The position numbers and the translations under genes are program-made. The notes beneath the pieces were generated by a model. It had not been told where the DNA came from and searched no databases. It saw only the letters and a program-made list of their open reading frames with translations. Below are positions 26,962 to 35,463 of a stretch of 64,000 nt of DNA, in pieces (positions within the stretch are counted from its first letter, which is position 1; the number at the start of each line of letters is the position of its first letter). Where the stretch lies: positions 42,993 to 106,992 of the forward strand of contig NZ_LYPC01000019.1 of the NCBI RefSeq assembly GCF_001700435.1, given 5' to 3'. The stretch is from Paenibacillus pectinilyticus (GTDB lineage: Bacteria > Bacillota > Bacilli > Paenibacillales > NBRC-103111).

Positions 26962-27684
26962 ATGGACAGAGTTCTATTAATTGAAGACGATGATATTATC
27001 GGTGAGATGATTTGTATGTATCTGAAAGAGGAAGACTTCGTCGTTCTTAGGTGTCACAATGGACAAGAGGGCCTTGCAGCTCTGCATCATTTCCAACCCG
27101 ACCTGATCCTATTGGATCTTATTCTTCCTGATTTCGAAGGCACAGAGCTTTGTAATTCCTTGCGAGGGTTAACGCCTGTTCCTATCATTATCATCTCTTC
27201 CAACTCCAAGGTAAGTGAGAAGATTGAAGCCTTTACCGTAGGAGCCGATGATTATTTATGCAAGCCCTTCAGTATGCACGAAATGAAAGCTCGCATACAA
27301 GTTCTGTTGCGTCGGTTCAAAAGAGAACTACCTGCAGAACAACAGCAGTCTCCTCCTCCAGAGCCTGCTCCCAGTCCGCAACGCGTAAGCGTGCCTGCTA
27401 CGGAACTGCAAATTAATTTAGAGAAACGTACACTCCACGTACGAGGCGCTTCGATTGAAATGACCTTCTCCGAGTTCGAACTGATTCGTTTATTAGTCGA
27501 ACACCCCGAGCGTGTATATCGACGCGAGGACTTAATCAATGCCTTACGCGGATTCGACTCCTACATAAATGAGCGTGCGATTGACGTACATATAACGAAT
27601 TTGCGCAGGAAAATCGAAGTCAATCCCAAAGAACCTAAATACATTAAGACCGTTTGGGGCGTAGGCTATAAATTTGTGATCTAA
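26962..27684 (+). CDS. OmpR/PhoB-type response regulator
   Basis: 240 residues. The receiver (1-120) has the acidic pair EDDD near 8-11, D52-region LILLDLILPDFEG and the KPF lysine loop; a proline- and glutamine-rich linker (about 125-145) leads to a winged-helix DNA-binding domain (about 150-238, YRREDLINALRG and INERAIDVHITNLRRKI). Start ATG has AGGGGGGAC before it. No sensor kinase is beside it on the same strand; the divergent hybrid kinase ends in an HPt domain, so cross-signalling is possible but unproven. Confidence 0.95.
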   Translation: MDRVLLIEDDDIIGEMICMYLKEEDFVVLRCHNGQEGLAALHHFQPDLILLDLILPDFEGTELCNSLRGLTPVPIIIISSNSKVSEKIEAFTVGADDYLCKPFSMHEMKARIQVLLRRFKRELPAEQQQSPPPEPAPSPQRVSVPATELQINLEKRTLHVRGASIEMTFSEFELIRLLVEHPERVYRREDLINALRGFDSYINERAIDVHITNLRRKIEVNPKEPKYIKTVWGVGYKFVI

Positions 27685-27704
27685 ATAAGCTGGTTCATAC
27701 ACCA

Positions 27705-27735
27705 AACCCGATCCTAATTAGGATCGGGTTATTTA
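27705..27735 (+). terminator. terminator of the response regulator gene
   Basis: Perfect stem AACCCGATCC / GGATCGGGTT followed by ATTTAA and further T-rich sequence. Confidence 0.8.
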
Positions 27736-27857
27736 ACCTATTTTTAATAAAATTTAACAAAAATTGGTGGACTACTTTTCCACATTCTGTTAGTATTGGA
27801 ATTCCGAGCACGATTCAGCGATAACCATACTAGAAGAATTATGGGTGAGGTAATGAC

Positions 27858-28421
27858 ATGCACATGGATATGAAGGACGACGCCAACGAAGTTGCCAACA
27901 ATCTAGAGAATGCTTACCATTCGATCAATCAGACAGAAGATATGCGCGTGAGGAAGACGATCATGGGATTACTTATTCCCAGTGATCTCGATGTGATTCA
28001 CATTGGAGCGCACAGTATCCATATCTTTATTCGTCAGGATGACACCACTTTCAGGATTCAAGGCGGTATATGCGAGCTTAATCAACAATTCGACTTACTG
28101 GAACCTCCGCATCAAAGACAGATTGCCACTTGTATCAAATGGCTTTCTTGTCGGCTGCCACCATCTTTACAAACCTTCGCTGTTATAGGTGATGGTGTTC
28201 AAGCGTTGTGCCCGCCTCAAGTGGAGCTAGAACAACATATGTTTTGCCTGCGTGAAGATTTCATCCGCTTCGCACAGCACATTGCTTTTCAAGAGGCTCG
28301 TATCCTACAAACAAACCCAATTGGCGACTCCAACTGTTTGCAAAAAGATGTTGCTCTGCATTGTGTAATACTAGCAGGATTGTTCAAATCAGGTGCCTCG
28401 AAATTTATGCCCTACTTCTGA
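27858..28421 (+). CDS. hypothetical protein, family not recognised
   Basis: 187 residues. No signal peptide or membrane helix. Acidic N-terminus (MHMDMKDDANEVANNLENAYHSI), a middle region with alternating hydrophobic residues (DVIHIGAHSIHIFIRQDDTTFRI) suggesting a beta-rich core, and six cysteines scattered through the second half. The start at 27858 follows GAGGT. It lies downstream of the response regulator but behind its terminator, so it has its own promoter, perhaps in the AT-rich 27735-27830 stretch. No function is proposed. Confidence 0.72.
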   Translation: MHMDMKDDANEVANNLENAYHSINQTEDMRVRKTIMGLLIPSDLDVIHIGAHSIHIFIRQDDTTFRIQGGICELNQQFDLLEPPHQRQIATCIKWLSCRLPPSLQTFAVIGDGVQALCPPQVELEQHMFCLREDFIRFAQHIAFQEARILQTNPIGDSNCLQKDVALHCVILAGLFKSGASKFMPYF

Positions 28422-28479
28422 TAACCCCTTATCCGCGGCTCCTTCACTTCCGGTTATTCGGCTGCAATAAACCCAAATA

Positions 28480-28510
28480 AAGCGCATGCCTCTAAGCGAA
28501 GCATGCGCTT
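28480..28510. terminator. shared terminator between convergent genes
   Basis: Ten-base perfect stem AAGCGCATGC / GCATGCGCTT between the orphan gene (+) and the Rrf2 gene (-). Confidence 0.72.
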
Positions 28511-28525
28511 GTTTATATGCGTATC

Positions 28526-28984
28526 TTACTCTTCACATGGCCTACAAGGCTTTGAAAAAAACTCGACCCGGTTCATGACTTGTCTAATGGTGAAACTGCT
28601 CAAGTATTCAATTGTTCGCCTTTCAGCCTCGAATAGAATCTTCTCCAGCTCCATATCCAGCAGGTCCCCGGCCTCACCGCAGCCAGAACTCTCTTCAGGC
28701 TCTACACATCCGGCACTTACTGCGGAAAAGACTTCCCCAAGCGTGATGTCATCAGCAGACTTCCGCAGCATGTAGCCGCCCTCTCGCCCGCCCTTGGACT
28801 CCACGAGCCCCGCATCAGCGAGGGATTGCATCACTCTGCGCATGAAGGTCGCGTGCGAATCCACTTGATTAGCAATCGCCGCACTGGATAACAGGCACCC
28901 GCTGTTGGCTAACCAGACTATGCCGTGAACGGCTATTTTAAAACGTGGAGGACCAATGTTGACTCCGCGATTGGCTGTACTCAT
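28526..28984 (-). CDS. Rrf2 family transcriptional regulator
   Basis: 152 residues. The N-terminal winged helix (about 12-85) has SAAIANQVDSHATFMRRVMQSL and the wing GGREGGYMLRK typical of Rrf2 proteins. A Cys pair in AGCVEPEESSGCGEAG near 91-102 occupies the region where iron-sulfur Rrf2 members (IscR, NsrR) bind a cluster, and the C-terminus ends in CRPCEE; the spacing is not the canonical one, so metal binding is open. AGGAG precedes the ATG by ten bases. Target unknown; it is a single-gene unit. Confidence 0.92.
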   Translation of the reverse strand: MSTANRGVNIGPPRFKIAVHGIVWLANSGCLLSSAAIANQVDSHATFMRRVMQSLADAGLVESKGGREGGYMLRKSADDITLGEVFSAVSAGCVEPEESSGCGEAGDLLDMELEKILFEAERRTIEYLSSFTIRQVMNRVEFFSKPCRPCEE

Positions 28985-29100
28985 TCGACACCACTCCTAA
29001 TGATCAGTAGGACTTTAAACATGCTGATTTCGTACGCTCATTATACCATTGCAATGATGCGCAAAGAAAGACCACTTGGCATAGCCAATTATTTTAACGC

Positions 29101-29141
29101 AAATAACCCGGCACAAGGCCTCATGGCCTACCGGGTTATTT
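29101..29141 (-). terminator. terminator of the MFS-GH3 operon
   Basis: Stem AAATAACCCGG / CCGGGTTATTT with an inner AGGCC/GGCCT pairing, ten bases after the GH3 stop. Confidence 0.85.
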
Positions 29142-29151
29142 CACATTCAGA

Positions 29152-31437
29152 TCAACGATTTTTTCTATATTTCGCCGTACGCGTATCCTCGATAACACCG
29201 CTCCAATTCAGTCCGAAGGCAAAATCATACGTATGACCTTCCGAATCTTGGTGGCACAACATGTCATGCGCTACATCTTCCAGCTGCTCTTCAACCGTTC
29301 TCATATTGGCCGGCATTTGCATCGGAAGCAAACCGGATGGCTCATAGGCTCCCGACAATACATCCAGGATTGCCTGATCCTGCACGCCAAAGCTCACGAT
29401 AATCGCATCCACTTCCGCTTCGAACTCCGCGACAACCGCTGGATTCGCCAGCAGCATCGAGACGATGACAGGTTTGCCTTTCATCATTTCCTTCGTCTCT
29501 AGGACGATTTCCAGATCGTTCGCATTCTGTGTGGTTACCGTTTTGCCTTGATAAGAGCGGTTAAGCACGTCATGTTCCCTAGGGTCGCCTGCAATACTTA
29601 CTTCACGCGCATGTTCCGCTGTATAAGGTTTGTACTGAAGGCTAATCGGCACGTACCCGTTGCCGCCCTGTTCGGCATCCTCCTGGCTGTAACCAATGCC
29701 TGATTTCGGATTCTGGATGAATACAAGCCCGAAGTCGGCTTCCTCTGGATTGTCCGTCGTATCATAATACGTTTGTACAACCGCTAAATTAGCCAAGTGC
29801 TCTAATCTCTCTGGCGTTGGCATACCGAACCAATTCCTTCCGGCCGGTAAGTAGCGCTTTGGAATATAGACTTTGCTTCTCGGTTTCATCGGCAGGACTT
29901 GCCCCTTGTTCTTCAGAAGAACAACCGACTTCAGCTGCGCATCATAACCTGCTTGGATAAATTCAGGACTGCTCACGATCTTCGCACTTTCCTCTGGCTG
30001 CACATAAGGATTCTCGAACAGACCTAGTCGGAACATATTCAACAGAAGACGAACTGCCGATTGTTCGAACCGGCTTCTCATATAGGCCTCACCATGCTCG
30101 GCTACACCGATCTGGTAAGCCTCCAACACAGGCCCCGCTTCGTTATTACCGCCAAACTGATCCACACCAGCCATGATTAGCTTGTAGTGACGCTCTGCAA
30201 CAGTTAAATGCTCAACTCCCCAGGACTTACCGGTCAAAATGGTATCCTGAACGCCTGTCTCATCGCCCGTAATCATCCAGTCTGTGCATACAACGCCATC
30301 ATAGCCGTATTGTCCACGCAGTAAATCATTGATTAAATAGGCATTATACGCGTTGCCAACATTCTCCCCATTCACGTTATCCTGATCAAAAGAAATCGTA
30401 TAATACGGCATGACAGCAGAAGCCTTGCCTGTTTTGCCATCTAATTGAAAGGCGCCATCGATGAATGGCTTCAAGTGCTCTTCGAAATTATTTCCCGGAT
30501 ACACCGCATATTTCCCACAAGCGAAATGCGCGTCTCGGCCTCCCTCGCCGGAGCCGCCTCCCGGCCAGTGCTTCACCATCGCGTTCACGCTGTCGAAGCC
30601 CCAGCCTTCGGCTAACTCCCGTTCACCTACGGACGTTTGGAAACCATCCACATAGGCACGCGTCATGTCGGTCGTCAAGGCAGAATCCTCTCCGAAGGTT
30701 CCATTGAAGCGGAACCAACGGGGATCTGTCGCGATATCAATTTGCGGAGACAGGGCTGTCGCAAGTCCAAGCGCGCGGTATTCTTTGGAAGCAACCTCCC
30801 CGAATTTACGGGTGATTTCGGGATCGAATGTGGCTGCAAGCCCCAACGTTTCAGGCCACATGGATACCCGTGACTCTGTCCCTGCGCCAATATTGAATTC
30901 CGAGCTGGCATCCGACCCATGCCGTGGATCTGAGCTGTTGTTCGCAGGAATGCCTAAGCCTGACTTTTCTGCGAATGCTTGCAGTAAGTTGTTCCAGCGT
31001 GCGCCTGTTTCTGGATTGGCAATTGTCGTCACGAGCACATGGCGTAGGTGGTCATCCGTCAAGAATGCGATTTGTGCATCCGTCAAATCCCAAGGATTTG
31101 CACCGCTCTCCTCGTAGGATTTCCCGCCATATTTCCCAGCGAACCAACCGCCGCCCGCAGCAGGTACCGCTTGATGCCCACTGTATAACATCAAGCCCGC
31201 AATCTCTTCTACTGACATTCTAGCGGCAAGATCCTTGGCCCGCTCCTCAGCGGGCAAACGCCAGTCCTCATAGGGCTTCAAGACACCGTCTTTGCTTACA
31301 TTTTTAAAAGATAACCCATCTTGCTCTATGATTTGCGCACCGGATGAAAGGGAATACCCAAGTGTAGGTCCTCCCTCATTATGGATGAATGCGATTGATT
31401 CTTTATCAGCAGTTGTTGTATTTGTTTTGTTAGACAT
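29152..31437 (-). CDS. glycoside hydrolase family 3 protein (beta-glucosidase-like)
   Basis: 761 residues, two GH3 domains. No signal peptide, so probably cytoplasmic. N-terminal TIM-barrel motifs are DPRHGSDA, the substrate-binding KHWPGGG (289-295) and the nucleophile D386 in VVCTDW. The C-terminal domain follows from about residue 500 (SVVLLKNKGQVLPM). It hydrolyses beta-linked gluco- or xylo-oligosaccharides in family terms. It lies 21 bases after an MFS sugar transporter gene in one operon, so it likely degrades the sugar that transporter brings in. Catabolite control is suggested by the cre site at 32773. Confidence 0.94.
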   Translation of the reverse strand: MSNKTNTTTADKESIAFIHNEGGPTLGYSLSSGAQIIEQDGLSFKNVSKDGVLKPYEDWRLPAEERAKDLAARMSVEEIAGLMLYSGHQAVPAAGGGWFAGKYGGKSYEESGANPWDLTDAQIAFLTDDHLRHVLVTTIANPETGARWNNLLQAFAEKSGLGIPANNSSDPRHGSDASSEFNIGAGTESRVSMWPETLGLAATFDPEITRKFGEVASKEYRALGLATALSPQIDIATDPRWFRFNGTFGEDSALTTDMTRAYVDGFQTSVGERELAEGWGFDSVNAMVKHWPGGGSGEGGRDAHFACGKYAVYPGNNFEEHLKPFIDGAFQLDGKTGKASAVMPYYTISFDQDNVNGENVGNAYNAYLINDLLRGQYGYDGVVCTDWMITGDETGVQDTILTGKSWGVEHLTVAERHYKLIMAGVDQFGGNNEAGPVLEAYQIGVAEHGEAYMRSRFEQSAVRLLLNMFRLGLFENPYVQPEESAKIVSSPEFIQAGYDAQLKSVVLLKNKGQVLPMKPRSKVYIPKRYLPAGRNWFGMPTPERLEHLANLAVVQTYYDTTDNPEEADFGLVFIQNPKSGIGYSQEDAEQGGNGYVPISLQYKPYTAEHAREVSIAGDPREHDVLNRSYQGKTVTTQNANDLEIVLETKEMMKGKPVIVSMLLANPAVVAEFEAEVDAIIVSFGVQDQAILDVLSGAYEPSGLLPMQMPANMRTVEEQLEDVAHDMLCHQDSEGHTYDFAFGLNWSGVIEDTRTAKYRKNR

Positions 31438-31458
31438 CGTTGTTTCCTCCCTAACCTA

Positions 31459-32748
31459 TTAGGATATTAATTTATTAGCAGTTGGCATTTCATTGGTCAT
31501 GATTTCAGGACGCTCACCTGGTAGTTGACCTACCTCAGGCAGCGGTCTTGTGGCCAAGATCCCGCCGACTACGCAAGCAGCCAATGCGATGTAGAAGAAT
31601 GACCAGCCGCCGATAGCGAGCAGAACGGGTGCAATGGCAGGCACGATCGATTGTGGTAAGGCATTCGCGACGTTCATGAGACCGAAATCTTTGGCAGCAT
31701 CGTCTTTATTAGGCAGGATTCGCGTAACTAACGCCATATCTACCGCTGAGAAGCATCCTCCGCCAAGGCTGATGATGACAGATGCTAGGATAAAAGCCAT
31801 GTACGTTGGCACGAAAGCAAATAGTAAGATACCCATAATCATAATGATGGCAGAGCCATATAAGAATGGCTTTTGAATTTTGAACTTATCCGAAAGCATC
31901 CCTCCGAATACGCTCGTTAACGCCATCGCAAACAATGAAATAATTTGAATCGTACCTGCCGTTGAAGTCGCTTCACTCTCCGTGTAACCCATCCGATTGA
32001 CGAGCATGACGGTTAAATAGAGGGAACTGCAAAAACCCATCATAAGTAAGAACTTCGATACAATTGCCCAAGTAAAGGATGGGAATTTACGCGGATTCGG
32101 ATAGACTTTGCTTAATTTCTCTGCAAATGAAGTGCGGCCGCCTTGGACTCTTACGATATCCACTTTGCCCTCTTTAATAAAAAACATGCTGATGAGGGGG
32201 CCGACGATTCCGATAATCGACACCAACAGCCATTTCGTGCTCGAAGCAGCGTTCGGCATAGCCATCATAATTCCCATACCAACGGACATCGCTATAGGAA
32301 CGATGAGACCGATTAAACCGGAAAGCGTACCGCGCTTGGACTCCTCGACTTGATCAGGTACAAGTCCCGTGAACGCCGCCATGCCGAAATTAAAGAACAA
32401 CTGTGCGACGGACCAACCTACCATCACCTGCCATACCTGCGTAGCCTGACTAATCCACAATAGCGACGCGCAGCCTACTAAAGAGCCAATGATAATCCAC
32501 GTACGTCTGCGACCGAACCGGTTGTTCGTTCGATCACTAAGCGCCCCGCCGATTGGGTTGCCAATCAGGGCAAAAAAGGCACCTATCCCCGCTACGAGTC
32601 CAAACGAAGATGTATATCCATCTGGATCAATTTCAATCATTTTGAATGTTAAAAGCAGAACTGCCGGCGTCATAAGCGCCATCATCATGCAACCATAGCC
32701 GAACATAATGCCGAATGTTAATCTTTTGAATGATGTTATAACTGCCAT
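31459..32748 (-). CDS. MFS sugar transporter
   Basis: 429 residues, about 12 membrane helices. GNPIGGALSDRTNNRFGRRRTWI near 60-85 is the motif A region of glycoside/sugar-type MFS or GPH-like carriers; a second copy, GGMLSDKFKIQKP, is in the C-terminal half. First gene of the operon with the GH3 enzyme; GGGAGG precedes the ATG. Inferred role: uptake of a plant-derived glucoside or oligosaccharide. Confidence 0.92.
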   Translation of the reverse strand: MAVITSFKRLTFGIMFGYGCMMMALMTPAVLLLTFKMIEIDPDGYTSSFGLVAGIGAFFALIGNPIGGALSDRTNNRFGRRRTWIIIGSLVGCASLLWISQATQVWQVMVGWSVAQLFFNFGMAAFTGLVPDQVEESKRGTLSGLIGLIVPIAMSVGMGIMMAMPNAASSTKWLLVSIIGIVGPLISMFFIKEGKVDIVRVQGGRTSFAEKLSKVYPNPRKFPSFTWAIVSKFLLMMGFCSSLYLTVMLVNRMGYTESEATSTAGTIQIISLFAMALTSVFGGMLSDKFKIQKPFLYGSAIIMIMGILLFAFVPTYMAFILASVIISLGGGCFSAVDMALVTRILPNKDDAAKDFGLMNVANALPQSIVPAIAPVLLAIGGWSFFYIALAACVVGGILATRPLPEVGQLPGERPEIMTNEMPTANKLIS

Positions 32749-32772
32749 TGTTAACGACCTCCCACTTTGTAC

Positions 32773-32786
32773 TGAAAACGTTTACA
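32773..32786. promoter_or_regulatory. cre site (CcpA operator)
   Basis: TGAAAACGTTTACA fits the cre consensus TGWNANCGNTNWCA at every position. It lies 25 bases before the MFS start codon. A TATAAT box on the minus strand at 32797-32792 puts it at the transcription start, a repressing position. Confidence 0.85.
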
Positions 32787-32798
32787 TATTGATTATAA

Positions 32799-32833
32799 TA
32801 AAAACCGCCTATCCTCGGAGAGGCAGCGGTTTA
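32799..32833 (-). terminator. terminator of the AraC-GH39 gene
   Basis: Stem AACCGCTGCCT / AGGCGGTT with a bulge, followed on the minus strand by TTTTTATTATAAT; the tail merges with the -10 box of the next operon. Confidence 0.75.
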
Positions 32834-32929
32834 TCTAATCCTATAGCTTAATTTAATGTATTTGATGTAAGCGCATTCTTCGACGTAACATGAGAGATTA
32901 AATTTTGCCCTAAGCCTAACCCCTCAACC

Positions 32930-35458
32930 TCACCAGACAGGAATCAATTCTATCAACTCAATCCCGTGCGGCTCTAACACCGAAACCAGGGTTCGCTCAT
33001 TGTTCACTTCAATTAGGCTACTGCTCATCTTCGGTCGGGATCCCGCTTTCAAGTAGAGGATCTCCTCATGCCCCATAACTTGAGGCGCCCCCATCTCCAC
33101 CCAGCGGTCATAGCTGCTCCCATACGCTCGACCTACCTTATGACTAACCATCCGATAACTACCGCTTGGTATACCTGTCAGTTCCAGCTCCAGCTTGATC
33201 GTCTTCACGTCCTTGAACCCATTGTACCGATTCACCGAATCGATGAAGGAGATATCGCCAAGCGCATAGAGATCATCGAAATGGCAGTAATTAAAGGTCA
33301 ATATCTGATAGCCGCCGCGACCCGCGGTAACGATATACCGCTCTCCCCGCTCAATGAGTCGGTCACCTAATTTAGCCAACAATTCATAGGCCAGCATTCC
33401 CGCCTTAGGTATTCCATGCTGTGCAATCAAGCCGAGCCCGCCGTGGAACAACTGAGGTGAGGCCGCCATTTCTTCAATATTATCGCTAAGCACCCAATAT
33501 CCGAAGCCGGCGATGCTGTCGAGATTATCGATAATATTTTTGACGATATAGGCGGCTTTGTACAAGGTATCATTCGTCAGTTCGCGATGATAAGCCGTCG
33601 AATTCCACTCCGTTAGGTATAACTCGACACCCGACATCCCATAAGGTTCCAGCAACTTCATCTCGTTAGCCAGCTTATCCCTCAGAAAATCGGGATTCGG
33701 AGACACGCCGCCGAACTCCTCCATAAGCTTACGAAACGATTGCAGCTGATGGAGTTCAGCGAATTGTTCGATTTGCAGCCTGCTTTCCAACCTGTCATGC
33801 GGGTAGAAATGAAGCGGAACGAAATCAGGCAGACACTCCCGCTCCTGACAAAAAGCAAAGAAATCGTCGTAAAAGTGTTCCACTTGAAGTGTAATGATAC
33901 GACCAGGTGCTCCGATTTGAAGACGCTTCGATATCCGTTTAAGTGTTAGGTAAGTCTGGGCATAGAGCTCCCGATATTCCTCCATCGTGCCTGACCAGAA
34001 CGCCTTGAATTCAGGTTCATTCCAGAACTCGAATTTCCACGATTCGACCTCTTCAGCCCCGTACCGATTCATACAATTCCGTATGAACCGATCGACCAGC
34101 TCACACCAGACAGCTACGGATTTGGGTGGGCTCACGCAGCTTTTAGTATAAAAGATGGTTGTATGCGGATCTGAGGCCATCGCGGTAGGCATGAACCCGA
34201 ATTCAACGAATGGTTTCAATCCGATGGATAGCAAGAAGTCGAACAATTCGTTGATCAATCTGAAGTTGAATTGCGGACGACCGCTTTCATCCTCCGTATA
34301 CACCATCATGGCGTCATCGAAGATGCCGTGGAACCGTAAGTAACGAAAAGACGATCGCTCCTGAAGCAGCTTGAGCTGCTGCTGAACGTCAGCGTGCAAA
34401 CCTTCCTTCGCTTTCCCAATTGCGATTATGCTTCGCCATGTGTGCCCGATACGACTCCCTGTGACAGCTACATCAATCTGGTTGACCTCCGTTTCAAAGC
34501 CAGTGATCTCTTGGGATGTCTGCTGGGAGTGGCTTCTCTGCAGATACTGCTGTATAATCCCCAGGGCACTGGATTGATTAAACGTTAAGTAATTGCCAGC
34601 AAACTTGTCCTTCCTTTCACTGAGCTCTGGACGAAAATGCTTCCGATAATCGTTCGGGGTCATGTTGTATCTACTTTTAAAAGCCGCATAAAACGACTTC
34701 GCATTCGGGAAGCCATGATTCATCGCGATGTCCGCAATGGGCATATCCGCATTATGCAGCAATTCCTCTACCGTATGTTTCAAACGGATGCTCGTTACAT
34801 AGGATTGAAAGTTGAGGCCAATATTCTCGCTGAAAAATTTCGATAAATACGGAAGGGATAAATATTCGCGTTCCGCAATGGCCTGAAGGGAAATTGGATC
34901 CCGATAATGCTCATCGATGTAGGTAATAATCCGCAGCATCCGCTCCATGTATTTCTCATTCATCGCACCATCGGATGCTTGCACCTTGAATTGCTTCAGC
35001 AGAATCGCGAATACTTCGAGCATGCGAATTTGCATATCAATTTCGTAGACATCGCTTTTCTTATGTTTGAGTTGTACCATCTCGGCTAGAAAACTACGGA
35101 TACGCTCCAGGGCATGACGACGTTCCTTGTCCTTCGAACCCGAGTAGCAATCGAAGCTAAGGTCCTCTGCCCCTGTCAGCTTCTCTCTCAGATAATTAAT
35201 CGGGATCAGAAATGTCGCAATAATATTCATATCCAGACCGATCACTTCATGGACATGGCATTGATTAATCAACAAGACGTCGCCTTCCGAAAGTGTCAGC
35301 TTCTCATGCTTCACCTTCACCTCGAGGGTACCGCGCAATACGAAGATGATCTCGACACTGTTATGCCAGTGACTCGGCACATAATTGACATTATGAAGCG
35401 AGACATCGAAGGGGAGTCTATCGTTCGTCTCCACTAATTCGTACATCGCATTCCGCAT
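32930..35458 (-). CDS. AraC-type regulator fused to GH39 glycosidase domain
   Basis: 842 residues from ATG 35458 (GGGAG eight bases upstream; a GTG three codons earlier abuts the site). Order: cupin ligand-binding domain (about 15-90), AraC double helix-turn-helix (about 175-275, LQAIAEREYLSLPYLSKFFSE and IADIAMNHGFPNAKSFYAAF), then a GH39 catalytic barrel (about 330-770). Both GH39 glutamates are present: acid/base E481 in FWNEPEF and nucleophile E617 in LTEWNS. A cytoplasmic regulator with an intact beta-xylosidase-like active site may sense or turn over its ligand. It lies five bases after the ClC gene, on the same strand. Confidence 0.93.
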   Translation of the reverse strand: MRNAMYELVETNDRLPFDVSLHNVNYVPSHWHNSVEIIFVLRGTLEVKVKHEKLTLSEGDVLLINQCHVHEVIGLDMNIIATFLIPINYLREKLTGAEDLSFDCYSGSKDKERRHALERIRSFLAEMVQLKHKKSDVYEIDMQIRMLEVFAILLKQFKVQASDGAMNEKYMERMLRIITYIDEHYRDPISLQAIAEREYLSLPYLSKFFSENIGLNFQSYVTSIRLKHTVEELLHNADMPIADIAMNHGFPNAKSFYAAFKSRYNMTPNDYRKHFRPELSERKDKFAGNYLTFNQSSALGIIQQYLQRSHSQQTSQEITGFETEVNQIDVAVTGSRIGHTWRSIIAIGKAKEGLHADVQQQLKLLQERSSFRYLRFHGIFDDAMMVYTEDESGRPQFNFRLINELFDFLLSIGLKPFVEFGFMPTAMASDPHTTIFYTKSCVSPPKSVAVWCELVDRFIRNCMNRYGAEEVESWKFEFWNEPEFKAFWSGTMEEYRELYAQTYLTLKRISKRLQIGAPGRIITLQVEHFYDDFFAFCQERECLPDFVPLHFYPHDRLESRLQIEQFAELHQLQSFRKLMEEFGGVSPNPDFLRDKLANEMKLLEPYGMSGVELYLTEWNSTAYHRELTNDTLYKAAYIVKNIIDNLDSIAGFGYWVLSDNIEEMAASPQLFHGGLGLIAQHGIPKAGMLAYELLAKLGDRLIERGERYIVTAGRGGYQILTFNYCHFDDLYALGDISFIDSVNRYNGFKDVKTIKLELELTGIPSGSYRMVSHKVGRAYGSSYDRWVEMGAPQVMGHEEILYLKAGSRPKMSSSLIEVNNERTLVSVLEPHGIELIELIPVW

Positions 35459-35463
35459 ACCCT

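Noticed and set aside
30461..31117. Several open frames opposite the GH3 gene
   Set aside because: They lack ribosome binding sites and family motifs and lie antisense to a well-supported gene.
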